Shown here piece after piece: positions 35,507-44,326 of a stretch of DNA of 64,000 nt. Under the pieces are notes generated by a model, which worked only from the letters and a program-made list of their open reading frames with translations, was not told the DNA's origin and did no database searches. The stretch is from the NCBI RefSeq assembly GCF_025148445.1, contig NZ_CP102270.1, positions 310,001-374,000 on the forward strand, in the 5' to 3' direction. Within the stretch, counting starts at the first letter, position 1; each line of letters begins with the position of its first letter. Made by a program: the position numbers and the translations under genes. Source of the DNA: Eshraghiella crossota (lineage in GTDB: Bacteria; Bacillota; Clostridia; Lachnospirales; Lachnospiraceae).

Positions 35507-36190
35507 ATGAAGTATTCAATTAAGGTAAACGAGGTAAGAGCAAAAGATGGCAGCAATATCAAGGGTTTTGCGACCGTGGTATTTGGTGATTCATTCAAGA
35601 TTACCAATATCGCAATCCTTGAAAATAAGGAAAAGGGAGAGCTTTTTGTATCAATGCCAAGATACCGTTCAAATGAGCGTGATGAGAAAAACAGCGTGAT
35701 TTATAAGGATGTATGCAATCCTATCACGGCAGAGTTTCGTGAGGAACTCTATACTAATATCCTTGAGGCTTATGCAAAAATCAGGGAGCCGGAGAAAGCA
35801 GAAACACAGACACAGGGAAAAACTCAGGAAATGCCGGAGTTTTCCGTGACGGTAACACCTTATGAAAGGGAAGGCAGTAATATCAAGGGACTTGCCCGTA
35901 TTTACTTTGAAAACAGCTTCATTGTAAATAATGTAAACATCCTTCAGGGCAAAGAGAAAATCTTTGTATCAATGCCTTCTTATAAAACAAAGCAGGTGGA
36001 CGAGCACGGCAAACCGATTTATCAGGATGTCTGCTATCCGGTCACAAAGGATTTCAGGGAGAAGCTCTATAATGAGATTATTGCAGAATATGAGAAAGCA
36101 AAGGATAAGAGCAACGAAAAAGCAAGGGAGAATGCCGAACAGAACCACGGAAATCCCGACAGGGATAAAAAGGATACACCCTTTCGATAA
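35507..36190 (+). CDS. Tandem SpoVG-domain protein
   Basis: This 227-residue protein contains two SpoVG-type domains: residues ~1-90 (NIKGFATVVFGDSFKITNIAIL, LFVSMPRYRSN, DVCNPITAEFREELY) and ~115-205 (NIKGLARIYFENSFIVNNVNIL, IFVSMPSYKTK, DVCYPVTKDFREKLY). SpoVG is a small nucleic-acid-binding regulator of about 90 residues. Here one gene encodes a fused pair, so a dimer-like unit in a single chain is likely. Lys-rich tail. RBS AGAGAGGAAC. Confidence 0.88.
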   Translation: MKYSIKVNEVRAKDGSNIKGFATVVFGDSFKITNIAILENKEKGELFVSMPRYRSNERDEKNSVIYKDVCNPITAEFREELYTNILEAYAKIREPEKAETQTQGKTQEMPEFSVTVTPYEREGSNIKGLARIYFENSFIVNNVNILQGKEKIFVSMPSYKTKQVDEHGKPIYQDVCYPVTKDFREKLYNEIIAEYEKAKDKSNEKARENAEQNHGNPDRDKKDTPFR

Positions 36191-36241
36191 TTAAGGCTAA
36201 GGGGCGGCATATGCTGCCCTGTTTATAAGGAGGAAAAGCAG

Positions 36242-37138
36242 ATGGAAGCAGAAAAGACACTTACTAATGAGGAGATCATAAGAGAACTTCTCGATTTATT
36301 AAAAAAGAATACTATGAAAGAACAGGCAAATGATGTATTTGAGATATGCACCTATGTGGATGGTCTGGAAAAAAAGATTGTGTCTATGACAGAAGAACTT
36401 ACCAGTATGCAGGACCAGATCAAGAAAATGCAGGAAGATACCCTTATCAATAATGCAAAAAAAGCATTAACAGAAGCACAGGAGCGACTCAATGCCAGAT
36501 GTGAGCAGATAAAGTCACAGGTATCTGAGATAAAAGTACAGGTAAAATCTACTGCCAAGAATATTGTTGATGAAACAAAGGCAAAGGGCAGGGCGGCACT
36601 TTACAGGGTGACAGAATTTGTAGGAATTAAGAAAAGACTTCTCAATGTCAGAACAGCGGTAAAAGATATGATTGTATCTACAGACAGGGATATTGCAAGG
36701 ATAGCACTTCTTGCAAAGGGACTCCGTGAAGCTGGTCAGATCGTAAACAATGCGTTCCATACCTTTGCAGATAAGCCGGAGGTGGATTATTCACAGAAGG
36801 AACAGAAACACCCTTTCACAAAGGCGGTGCTTGCCCCTATGAAAGCAGTGAAAAAACTGCTTGTATCAATGGAGCTGCATCTGGATGCCTCGATTGATAA
36901 GCTGGATAATCTGGCTATGAATGTGCAGTTTGATAAGGAAAAGCGTATGGAGCAGACAAAGGATAAGGAACAGAAAGCACCGGATACAGAAAGAGAGATC
37001 ATCTACTCACCGATGGTAGCTGAACCACAGGAGTACAAGTATAATGCAGATGCTTTTGCGGCAAGAAAAACATCGGAGGCAAAGCAGGAAACGGCAGGGA
37101 AGGAGCTGCCAAAAGTCAGAGAAGATAAAGCCAGATAA
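36242..37138 (+). CDS. Coiled-coil ICE protein (DUF6674-like)
   Basis: This 298-residue protein follows AAGGAGG. The N-terminal 130 residues are helical and coiled-coil (LEKKIVSMTEELTSMQDQIKKMQED, ARCEQIKSQVSEIKVQVKS). The middle has helices with RDIARIALLAKGLREAGQIV, and the tail is charged. It resembles DUF6674 proteins from Lachnospiraceae elements as I remember them; no function is known. It is the last gene of the conjugation cluster and is closed by a terminator. Confidence 0.6.
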   Translation: MEAEKTLTNEEIIRELLDLLKKNTMKEQANDVFEICTYVDGLEKKIVSMTEELTSMQDQIKKMQEDTLINNAKKALTEAQERLNARCEQIKSQVSEIKVQVKSTAKNIVDETKAKGRAALYRVTEFVGIKKRLLNVRTAVKDMIVSTDRDIARIALLAKGLREAGQIVNNAFHTFADKPEVDYSQKEQKHPFTKAVLAPMKAVKKLLVSMELHLDASIDKLDNLAMNVQFDKEKRMEQTKDKEQKAPDTEREIIYSPMVAEPQEYKYNADAFAARKTSEAKQETAGKELPKVREDKAR

Positions 37139-37143
37139 GTTTA

Positions 37144-37180
37144 GGGGCGTGGGAGTAAAATCCTGCGTCCTTTTTATTTG
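37144..37180 (+). terminator. Terminator at the right end of the conjugation operon
   Basis: GGGGCG..GGA pairs with TCC..CGTCC (37144-37170) and is followed by five Ts and TATTTG. It ends the long transcript. No conjugation gene is seen to the right of it. Confidence 0.75.
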
Positions 37181-37372
37181 TTTTAATAGCAGGCAAAAAA
37201 TGGCGAAAATATAAAAAAATGCAAGAAATGGCGAGTAATTTATCGAGGAATAAGTTATCCTTTGAGTAAGATAGATGGACTGTGGTTATGTATAAAATTT
37301 TGCAAGTAACAAATTTTATATGAAAAAACACAGAAAGGGGTTGCATATATGCAGGCTGATACATATAATCTC

Positions 37373-37424
<52 letters not shown>

Positions 37425-37611
37425 GGATAAGTCTGTTTTCTTTTGGCATGATCTGATTGTATATGGCACATTTTGGTTATGCGTTAGTGCATAATTGAAA
37501 TGTGCCTTTTATATTGAAACCACCTTGATGTACGGTCATATATTGACTTGTATATACATATTGATGGGACAACAAAGAACCATTTTATCCATTAGGAAGG
37601 AGACAAGACAA

Positions 37612-39318
37612 ATGTTTAAGAAACTTAACAAAATGAAGATTGGTGCACGACTGAAAAAATCTTTCAGACAGATTATTCTCATTTTTGGAATATTATCAGC
37701 ACTGGTTGTAGTGATTATGCTTTATACGATAAACAACTATGGAACGATACTGGATAATTATGCGTATCCACAGGGAGACATTGCTATGGCAATGAATGAA
37801 TCAGCGGAAGTAAGGGCTGCCTCAAGAGGTATTGTAGGTTATGATTCAGATAGTCTCATTGAAAGTATGAAAGAACAGCATGAACAGGCTGTTAAATCGT
37901 TTGAGGAATATTTGGAAAAAATACGCCCAACAATGATAACAAAAGAGGGAACTGCCTGCATGGACGCTATTGATAAAGCATGGGCAGAGTATAAGGAAGT
38001 GGATGCAAAAGTAATTGAGGTCGGTGCAACGACTGATACTGCGAAATCATTACAGGCTCAGCAGATGATGACCGATGAAGCAGCACCAAAGTATCAGGCG
38101 TTGGATGATGCTTTACAGAAACTTATGGCTTTGAATATTTCACTTGGAAACGCTAAACGTGCACAGTTGAGAACGGTTATGATAGCTGCATTGACAATTA
38201 TAATAATTGTAATTGCAGTATCAACGATTTATTCAAACAGTCTTTCCGTTGCAATATCAAAGAGCATTGAAAAACCATTAAATGAATTAAAGGACAGATT
38301 TATTACATTTGCAGAGGGTGACATAGATTCTCCACTTCCAACGGTTGAGTCTGAGGATGAAATTAAGGAACTTGTATCTGGTGTATCTGCAATGTCAGAC
38401 AGAATTAGAGTTATAATTAAAGATTCTGGCAGAATGTTAAATGAAATGTCAGAAGGTAATTTTGCGATTGATACAGAGTGTGAGGAAGTATATACAGGAG
38501 CATTTACCGATTTGCTGACAGGCATAAGAAAAATGAATGAGGAGATTGATACAACTGTAAGAGGGGTAGATGATGCATCGGGGCAGGTTCTTACAGGTTC
38601 CACAAACCTTGCAGAAGCGGCACAGTCTTTAGCAGAAGGCGCAACGGATCAGGCGGCATCGGTTGAGGAAATGCAGGCAACTATCAATGAACTTACAAGC
38701 GGAATAAAAACAACAGCAGAAGAATTAGGAACAGCTTACGATGAAGCCTATAAGTATGCGGAGATTGCAGAAGGCAGTCGTGGAGATATGGAAGTATTAG
38801 TGCAGGCTATGTCACGCATAAATGAAACCTCTGAGAAGATAGGAGCAATTATCACACAGATTGAAGATATTGCAAGCCAGACAAATCTTCTTTCATTAAA
38901 TGCTTCGATTGAGGCAGCAAGAGCTGGAGAAGCCGGAAAAGGTTTTGCTGTTGTTGCGGATCAGATCAGAAACCTTGCAGAACAGAGTGCAAAATCAGCG
39001 GTGGATTCAAAAGCACTTATTGAAGCGGCTATTCATGAGGTTGGAGATGGAAATATGTATGCAGAGAAAGCCTCAACTTCATTGAGAGAAGTTGTGGATG
39101 GCATACAGGCGATTGCAGACAGTGCGAAAAAGATAAAAGAAATTTCCATTGAACAGGCAGACAGTATGGAACAGGTAGAGGCAACCGCAGAAAGAATTGC
39201 TGAAGTTGTTCAGAATAATTCGGCTGCGGCACAGGAAACATCAGCGACGAGTGAAGAACTTACAGCTCAGGCTACAACACTTAGCGGTATGGTTTCGGTA
39301 TTTAAATTAAGACAATAA
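37612..39318 (+). CDS. Methyl-accepting chemotaxis protein
   Basis: ATG 37612 is chosen for AAGGAGACAAGACAA upstream; the product is 568 residues. Membrane helices near 20-40 and 188-208 flank a ~145-residue four-helix-bundle-type periplasm-facing sensor. A HAMP segment follows ([17 protein letters not shown]...), and the cytoplasmic signalling tip [37 protein letters not shown] lies near 420-460. It couples a ligand to CheA/CheW. No C-terminal CheR pentapeptide is seen. No other chemotaxis gene is nearby; the ligand is unknown. Confidence 0.92.
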   Translation: MFKKLNKMKIGARLKKSFRQIILIFGILSALVVVIMLYTINNYGTILDNYAYPQGDIAMAMNESAEVRAASRGIVGYDSDSLIESMKEQHEQAVKSFEEYLEKIRPTMITKEGTACMDAIDKAWAEYKEVDAKVIEVGATTDTAKSLQAQQMMTDEAAPKYQALDDALQKLMALNISLGNAKRAQLRTVMIAALTIIIIVIAVSTIYSNSLSVAISKSIEKPLNELKDRFITFAEGDIDSPLPTVESEDEIKELVSGVSAMSDRIRVIIKDSGRMLNEMSEGNFAIDTECEEVYTGAFTDLLTGIRKMNEEIDTTVRGVDDASGQVLTGSTNLAEAAQSLAEGATDQAASVEEMQATINELTSGIKTTAEELGTAYDEAYKYAEIAEGSRGDMEVLVQAMSRINETSEKIGAIITQIEDIASQTNLLSLNASIEAARAGEAGKGFAVVADQIRNLAEQSAKSAVDSKALIEAAIHEVGDGNMYAEKASTSLREVVDGIQAIADSAKKIKEISIEQADSMEQVEATAERIAEVVQNNSAAAQETSATSEELTAQATTLSGMVSVFKLRQ

Positions 39319-39355
39319 GAATTCCCGAAACAAATAATTGATGGAGGAATATATT

Positions 39356-39661
39356 ATGATAGGTTTTAGTATAATGATGTGGTTTAGTTCTGCTCTTCTC
39401 ATATTTTTTAGTATTTCTCTGTTAAAAGGAAATTACTCTTCTGTTCATGGTAAAGTATTTGAAACCACAAATGACAAAAATGGATATGCGAAAGCATTAG
39501 GAAAGCCTGTTTTGTTGATAGGAATTTGTGTTTTGTTATCTGGAGTAATTGCAGTTGTATTACCGAAAGATTATGCCATTTCTATTGCGGTTGTGTTTAT
39601 ATTATTTATAGCTGTTGTCGCTGGGATATGGTTGTATAAGATTCAAAAGAGATTTTCGTAA
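39356..39661 (+). CDS. Small membrane protein (DUF3784-like)
   Basis: This 101-residue protein starts at ATG 39356 after GGAGG. It has three membrane helices: FSIMMWFSSALLIFFSISLL, a central GKPVLLIGICVLLSGVIAVVL and AISIAVVFILFIAVVAGIWLY. The arrangement resembles DUF3784 proteins, common in Firmicutes and without known function. It lies 38 bases after the chemoreceptor gene. Confidence 0.65.
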   Translation: MIGFSIMMWFSSALLIFFSISLLKGNYSSVHGKVFETTNDKNGYAKALGKPVLLIGICVLLSGVIAVVLPKDYAISIAVVFILFIAVVAGIWLYKIQKRFS

Positions 39662-39749
39662 ATTTCAGTTTTATAAGTCGACTTATATTTACAATACAGT
39701 TAGTTTATATGTCCCAAACAATTAGAATGGCATTTAAGGAGATGGAAAA

Positions 39750-40126
39750 ATGAATTTTACCGATGAGAAAGATTACATCATGCGAATGATAAAAGAAATG
39801 GTTAGAGTATTATTTTCATTAGCCTTTGGGAAAGAGTATGTTTCTGTTGAACTTGAAAAAGAAAACAAGTATGAAGTATCGGGAAAAAATTTCTTGATAT
39901 GATTGATTTAGGAAAAATTAACGAAGCAGAGAACATACTTTTAGATAGCATTGACTATACAAACAATAACGAGGTAATAGAGGTGGCTCTTTTTTATCAG
40001 TACCTTAGTGAAAAAGATAATAAGTTTTTGGAAAACAACAATTATACAAAAGAAGAAGTGCTTTCTGGTTTCAAACAATTACTTATGAAGTCGGGATATA
40101 GCGATTTGCTTTATTTGCTCAAATGA
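39750..40126 (+). pseudogene. DUF6483-like gene with a -1 frameshift at A_AAA_AAT
   Basis: The first frame (39750-39902) reads EKDYIMRMIKEMVRVLFSLAFGKE... and stops at TGA. The second frame, open from before 39888 to 40126, continues FLDMIDLGKINEAENILLDSI and a helical tail, as in DUF6483-type proteins. The join falls in GGGAAAAAATTT, where a -1 shift at A AAA AAT restores one ~125-residue protein. This is either a homopolymer indel that inactivates the gene or a site of ribosomal slippage. Confidence 0.7.
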
Positions 40127-40159
40127 TGAGTAATATTATAAAAATTCACCTTTTTAAAA

Positions 40160-40198
40160 ACGCCCGTATCGGCATTACTGCTGATACGGGCGTAGCCT
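40160..40198. terminator. Bidirectional terminator
   Basis: CGCCCGTATC (40161-40170) and GATACGGGCG (40182-40191) make a perfect 10-bp stem with A's before and TTTTT after. It serves the plus-strand DUF6483-like gene and the minus-strand operon ending at 40232. Confidence 0.85.
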
Positions 40199-40231
40199 TT
40201 TTCTGCCAGAGGGAAGATTACAAATTTGAGG

Positions 40232-40561
40232 TCAGATACTATCCTCTCTGAGAATCAGATTGTTCTCGACAGTAATGCTGAAATCGGAGAATAATGATGA
40301 GCCTTTGAGAATTGCAAAGGAGCAAGTATCTACGTTTGCACACATTGGTAAATGATTTATTTTTATATCCAATTTTGTACCACGAGAATTAAGCAAACCT
40401 TTACACAGGTTTTGCTCTAATTCATTTTTGGGTACACGAAAAGAAATCATCACTTTTCCGGTGTCTAACAGACAGATTTGTGCTTTAAATTCAATTCCTT
40501 TGTATTCAAACTCCACATCTGTAAAATGAGGTGGCTTTTCCTCGATAATAAGTACAGACAT
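40232..40561 (-). CDS. Hypothetical protein, last gene of the ECF-controlled operon
   Basis: ATG 40561 begins two bases after the stop of the secreted-protein gene, so translation is probably coupled. The 109-residue protein (SVLIIEEKPPHFTDVEFEYKGIEFKAQICLLDTGKVMISFRVPKNELEQNL...) has no signal peptide and no recognised motif; it looks mostly beta. Expression should follow the 41327-41353 promoter. Confidence 0.55.
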   Translation of the reverse strand: MSVLIIEEKPPHFTDVEFEYKGIEFKAQICLLDTGKVMISFRVPKNELEQNLCKGLLNSRGTKLDIKINHLPMCANVDTCSFAILKGSSLFSDFSITVENNLILREDSI

Positions 40562-40563
40562 AA

Positions 40564-41088
40564 TCAATAAGTCAGAGAAGATGATACATCAGGTGCGGTA
40601 AAAGAAACTCCTTTAGCATCAATCATAAAACCGCTGAGTGTTGCCGTATTGGTTCCACGCTTTGTTGTTACTCCCATGATGTTGCCAGAAGCACTTCCGT
40701 CAAACTCAATATCTCCAAGCAAGTAAAATCCTCCACGATTCGTGGTAACATCTCCTGCAAAAGTCATAAGTCCTTTGGTATAAGAAGTAATGCCCCAATA
40801 AATTTGTGAACGGTTAACCCAATAAATGGCTGCTGTTCCTGCATCACCGTATGCTGTTGAATAAGGAATGACTTCCGTTTCTGGATCATAAACAATAGTT
40901 TCGCCATCCTCATTGATGTAAAAGTGAACAATAGAAATCTCGGAGTTTGGATCAGGCGCAGGTGCATCATCAGGCAGCCAAGATGGTAATGTTTGCGACG
41001 GTGCTCCTTTTGTATCTGCGGCAAAGGCGGTAACACTCATGGAGAGTAGCATAACAACGGATAACAGGACACATAATGCTTTTTTCAT
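40564..41088 (-). CDS. Secreted protein, ECF-regulon member
   Basis: This 174-residue protein has a clear signal peptide (KKALCVLLSVVMLLSMSVTAFAA, cleavage near residue 23-24). The mature part is rich in Gly, Thr and Ser and predicted beta (AAIYWVNRSQIYWGITSYTKG, GGFYLLGDIEFDGSASGNIMG). It follows AAAGGAG. No domain is recognised. It lies 100 bases after a 33-residue ORF that is preceded by an ECF-type promoter. Confidence 0.7.
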   Translation of the reverse strand: MKKALCVLLSVVMLLSMSVTAFAADTKGAPSQTLPSWLPDDAPAPDPNSEISIVHFYINEDGETIVYDPETEVIPYSTAYGDAGTAAIYWVNRSQIYWGITSYTKGLMTFAGDVTTNRGGFYLLGDIEFDGSASGNIMGVTTKRGTNTATLSGFMIDAKGVSFTAPDVSSSLTY

Positions 41089-41188
41089 AGATTAACTCCT
41101 TTCGTTTGGTATCAATGCCCATTGAGAGCATGGAAAATTAGTAGATAAAACCATCGGCAGCGCATAACCTAAACATCGACTATATAAG

Positions 41189-41290
41189 CTATGCGCTTGT
41201 CCTGCTGATTTTAAGTCGCAGCCTCCATAGTGGGCAAGAGAAATAAGCAGACCCACACAAATGCTCCCATAAAGTATTTACCGTTGCCAT
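41189..41290 (-). CDS. 33-residue peptide, copy A
   Basis: The ATG at 41290 is preceded by ACAGGAGGTGAAATAAGCG. The 33-residue product contains AYFSCPLWRLRLKISR, shared exactly with a second ORF at 44327. The underlying ~50 bases are almost identical, also at synonymous sites. The promoter GTCCC-N16-CGTTAT lies 37 bases before the ATG in both copies. A GCGCATA.../TATGCGC hairpin spans the stop codon. It may be a secreted or regulatory peptide, or the DNA may encode an RNA element; no family recognised. Confidence 0.55.
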   Translation of the reverse strand: MATVNTLWEHLCGSAYFSCPLWRLRLKISRTSA

Positions 41291-41326
41291 CGCTTATTTC
41301 ACCTCCTGTTTTGTGGATTTACTTGT

Positions 41327-41353
41327 ATAACGGACAGACACAGAAAAAGGGAC
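41327..41353 (-). promoter_or_regulatory. ECF-type promoter A (GTCCC-N16-CGTTAT)
   Basis: On the minus strand TTGTCCCTTTTT has GTCCC at 41353-41349 and CGTTAT at 41332-41327, exactly 16 bases apart. Two further copies with the same spacing precede other genes of the locus. The RBS and ATG of the 33-residue ORF follow. Confidence 0.7.
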
Positions 41354-41371
41354 AATCTTTTTCTAAATTTT

Positions 41372-41803
41372 TTAGACGGTGCGTTCGGTAGAAGTTGCAT
41401 CAATCTTGTCTACCCCAGTTGTGACAACTACTCTGGTGCGGTATGTAATACCCATTGTGCCGGTGTAAGTTTTGGTAATGCTAACCGATCCAGTTCCATC
41501 AATCGACCATGAGGTGACGGGTGTCCAACCATTCCCAACTTTCTTTTCCAGATAGAGGGTACCTACGGATGATGTCGTCGATTTTTTTGGTGAAATGTAT
41601 ACCGACACAGAAATCTGCTTGCCAGAGATTGAGATAGACGGGACAACAACATTGGTGCTTTCCCATCGGGGAGTAATGGTTTGTATCGAACCTGTTTGCG
41701 ACATACTCTCAGGCGCATTTGATGCCGCCGATGCGGGTACGGCATGAGCGGTCATCAGTAGAGCGGTAGTTAGTGCCAATGTGACAATTTCTTTTTTCTT
41801 CAT
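41372..41803 (-). CDS. Secreted beta-rich protein, ECF-regulon member
   Basis: This 143-residue protein has a signal peptide (KKKEIVTLALTTALLMTAHAVPASAA). The mature part is Ser/Thr-rich and repeats short beta strands (VVPSISISGKQISVSVYISPKK, GTLYLEKKVGNGWTPVTSW, GTMGITYRTRVVVTTG), similar to small Ig-like or fibronectin-like surface modules. AAGGAGG precedes the ATG, and a GTCCC-N16-CGTTAT promoter lies 39 bases before it. Its role is unknown. Confidence 0.7.
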   Translation of the reverse strand: MKKKEIVTLALTTALLMTAHAVPASAASNAPESMSQTGSIQTITPRWESTNVVVPSISISGKQISVSVYISPKKSTTSSVGTLYLEKKVGNGWTPVTSWSIDGTGSVSITKTYTGTMGITYRTRVVVTTGVDKIDATSTERTV

Positions 41804-41841
41804 AAATAAAATCCTCCTTGTGCATTATTGGTATCACCCAT

Positions 41842-41868
41842 ATAACGCACAAGGAGGAAAAAAGGGAC
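41842..41868 (-). promoter_or_regulatory. ECF-type promoter B (GTCCC-N16-CGTTAT)
   Basis: GTCCC at 41868-41864 and CGTTAT at 41847-41842 on the minus strand are separated by 16 bases. ATAT follows the -10 as in copy C at 44285. It drives the 41803 secreted-protein gene. Confidence 0.7.
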
Positions 41869-41940
41869 AATGCTTTCGTGTTCCCATAAAACAGTATTTG
41901 CAAATGCTCCCGCAATGGGGAAGATTGGGCGCGACTTCGG

Positions 41941-42552
41941 TCACGCCTTTTCTTTTGCTTCCAAATCATCCAGAGGGATATATACTCCTCTGTTAATTGT
42001 CCAATAATCCTTATAAGCGTAACCGTCCATTGTCCCAACCAACAGCTTCGTTGACTTCTTAAATCCTACTCTTTTCATTGCTTCAATTCTTTCAACTGCA
42101 TAAACAGGAACTTTTGTAATTATTTCCTCGCACTCAAACAAATCAAATGTAGGTGGTACAATAAGATTCATAATTGTAAAAATTTCTTCTGAAGTTTCAT
42201 ATTCACTTTTCAAATCAAGTCTAAGAACACCCACATGATTAAAGTTGTCGTTTGCACTACGATGAAACACTTCAATCGTGCCGATAGCTTCATGCTTTTC
42301 TTTGTCAATAATTGTCCACCTGACAAACCATTTGGATGAATAGGAACTAAGCCAAAACTTAATAGCTTGTCTCATTCGATCTTCATTTGGATAATAGAAA
42401 TTATCTCCATGACAATTATCGCTGTTGAAAAACGGTAGTGCATTTTTATCACTATACACGCTTACAAGATCCTCGGCATCATCAAGTTGCGAAAACCTCA
42501 GTAGAAATTTATCATTTTCAAAAGCTGGACAGTTTTCATATACGTCTGACAT
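41941..42552 (-). CDS. GNAT family N-acetyltransferase
   Basis: This 203-residue protein resembles RimJ/RimL-like GNAT enzymes: DKFLLRFSQLDDAEDLVSVYSDKNALPFF at the start, WTIIDKEKHEAIGTIEVFHRS (beta4) and VPVYAVERIEAMKRVGFKKSTK near the end. GNAT proteins transfer acetyl from acetyl-CoA to amines; the substrate is unknown. AGGAGG lies ten bases before the ATG. It sits between the anti-sigma gene and the secreted proteins on the same strand. Confidence 0.75.
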   Translation of the reverse strand: MSDVYENCPAFENDKFLLRFSQLDDAEDLVSVYSDKNALPFFNSDNCHGDNFYYPNEDRMRQAIKFWLSSYSSKWFVRWTIIDKEKHEAIGTIEVFHRSANDNFNHVGVLRLDLKSEYETSEEIFTIMNLIVPPTFDLFECEEIITKVPVYAVERIEAMKRVGFKKSTKLLVGTMDGYAYKDYWTINRGVYIPLDDLEAKEKA

Positions 42553-42600
42553 TTTATTATACCTCCTGAAATTTTGATTTGTTCAGCTAAGATGAGTATA

Positions 42601-43533
42601 TCATTCTGTTGTTATACCAGCGGCAATTTTTATCAGTTCGTCCATATCAATAGAGCCATATATAGAAAAGAAATCGCCATCCCGCTCATAGCAAATATAA
42701 TTCAAATCATCTTTCTTGAAGTAGTAGCCAATCACACCATCCTTGTCAAACGATTCAATTTCTGTATTTTCTGCGTCGGCGTAAATCCTTGTATCTGATT
42801 TACTAAGAAGAATATTAAAATAACTCGATTCGTTGATGGCATATTCATAGGCAAGCATTTCCGGCTGTTCAACCGTATTCTTCAATTCCGCCCCGTCGGG
42901 AAGATAGGTAGGCTTATAGCTCTGCAAATCGGGCTTTGTGTTTTCCCCGTCGCTTTGCAGTTCAAAGATACTGTATTTTTCAAATGTCTCGACTATCCAC
43001 GCAATCACTTTTTCCCTGATCTTTGCATTAGTTACCATAGCCGTTGAGAACAACAGGGTTATGGTAATTGCTGCGACTGCAACAGCTTTGCCGAACCGTC
43101 TGAACACAATATGCGTTCGGCTCTTTCCGGTACTACTTACAGCAGCATCCTCTTTTAGCTCCGTGCGTAAATAGTCTTTCATAGCAATTTTACAGGCGCG
43201 ATTGAGAGAAGCATCCGAAATCACTTGCTCCGAGCTAAGCCCCATGCTTGTAGAAAGTAGTTCACGGTAAAAGCGGAAGCGACCCTTTGCATTTTTCATT
43301 TGGAAAAACTTTTCAGTTTCTTGGGGAGATAGCCGGAAGCAGTATCTACTAAATAATAGAACAATTCCCTGATGCGGCAAGTGCAGAATCTTTTCGCTTA
43401 ATTCTCGGATCTTTGCTTTCGGTAAATCTACACAGGAGTAGGCGTCATTATCGGCGGCAGAGCGAACTTCTATATCCTTTTCAAAGCTGGCATTTGCTGC
43501 TTCATGCAGCATGGTTTGCCAATTCATATCCAT
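42601..43533 (-). CDS. Membrane anti-sigma factor (DUF4367 type)
   Basis: ATG 43533 follows AGGAAAGGTG and gives 310 residues. The N-terminal ~150 residues are cytoplasmic and include a helical sigma-binding-like region. One membrane helix (VAVAAITITLLFSTAMVTNA) follows, then an extracytoplasmic domain with the DUF4367 pattern (YKPTYLPDGAELKNTVEQ, YEYAINESSYFNILLS, YICYERDGDFFSIYG). It starts 4 bases after the sigma gene stop, the usual sigma/anti-sigma order. It should hold the ECF sigma factor inactive until an envelope signal arrives. Confidence 0.8.
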   Translation of the reverse strand: MDMNWQTMLHEAANASFEKDIEVRSAADNDAYSCVDLPKAKIRELSEKILHLPHQGIVLLFSRYCFRLSPQETEKFFQMKNAKGRFRFYRELLSTSMGLSSEQVISDASLNRACKIAMKDYLRTELKEDAAVSSTGKSRTHIVFRRFGKAVAVAAITITLLFSTAMVTNAKIREKVIAWIVETFEKYSIFELQSDGENTKPDLQSYKPTYLPDGAELKNTVEQPEMLAYEYAINESSYFNILLSKSDTRIYADAENTEIESFDKDGVIGYYFKKDDLNYICYERDGDFFSIYGSIDMDELIKIAAGITTE

Positions 43534-43537
43534 ATCG

Positions 43538-44071
43538 TCACCTTTCCTCATACAGTTTTTGGAGCTTCTTGACGAGCCGCTGCCCACGTTTTTTTGCGGC
43601 ATCCTCCGAAATGTTCAGCAATTCACCAATCTCTCTATATCCCATTTCCAGCGTATAGCGAAGATAGATAAAATGCCGATCATCGGGATTAAGCTGATCT
43701 ATTACCTCAGTCAGCCTATGTACATCTGCATTGTGAATACATTCATCTTCAATATCGTCCGTGTCCTCGTCCGAAATATTGTCCCAGTAATCAATGTGAA
43801 CACTCTGTTGTAATTGACGTAGTACGTCAATAGAAGCATTTTTCACTATGGTAACGCAGAAAGCGGTCATTTGGGGACAGGGTAAATCAGAAATTTTTTC
43901 GATGTTGTCCATGATTTTTATAAATGCAGTGGACACGACATCCTCTGCGGCTTCCTCTGACTTCACAATATTAAACGAAATGCGCTGGAAGTGGATATGA
44001 TGCTCATGGAATATCCGCTCTACCAGCGCACGTTGTTCATCATTCAAAACACTAAATAGGAGTATCATCAT
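43538..44071 (-). CDS. ECF-type RNA polymerase sigma factor
   Basis: Start 44071 follows GAGGAAAC and gives 178 residues, a normal ECF length. Region 2 is LVERIFHEHHIHFQRISFNIVKSEEAAEDVVSTAFIKIMDNI, and region 4 is LNPDDRHFIYLRYTLEMGYREIGELLNISEDAAKKRGQRLVKKL with a helix-turn-helix. An extended -10 promoter (TGGTATAAT) lies about 105 bases upstream. It most likely reads the three GTCCC-N16-CGTTAT promoters in this locus, which is inference from proximity. Confidence 0.88.
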   Translation of the reverse strand: MMILLFSVLNDEQRALVERIFHEHHIHFQRISFNIVKSEEAAEDVVSTAFIKIMDNIEKISDLPCPQMTAFCVTIVKNASIDVLRQLQQSVHIDYWDNISDEDTDDIEDECIHNADVHRLTEVIDQLNPDDRHFIYLRYTLEMGYREIGELLNISEDAAKKRGQRLVKKLQKLYEER

Positions 44072-44263
44072 ATAAGTTTCCTCATGGATAGCCCTGCAGC
44101 CATCCATTCTAAGTGAGCAAGTAAATTTATTCTTGCACATTATGGGTATTCGTTACAGCGTCTGCTTGTTTCAAATTATACCACAAGAATGTTGCGCAGG
44201 AAAGTGGCAACCCATTAACAAGGTATGAATCAAAAATAATCAAAAATAATTTCAAAAAAGTTT

Positions 44264-44290
44264 GTCCCTTTTTTTGATCTTGACCGTTAT
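44264..44290 (+). promoter_or_regulatory. ECF-type promoter C (GTCCC-N16-CGTTAT)
   Basis: TTGTCCC (GTCCC at 44264-44268) followed after 16 bases by CGTTAT (44285-44290) matches copies A and B. It precedes the second 33-residue ORF and the cysteine-peptidase-like gene. Confidence 0.7.
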
Positions 44291-44326
44291 ATGAGTAAAA
44301 GGACACGACAGGAGGTGAAATAAGCG

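Noticed and set aside
40764-41036. 90-codon minus-strand ORF inside the secreted-protein gene
   Set aside because: Alternative frame of a gene with clear signal peptide and RBS; no RBS of its own.
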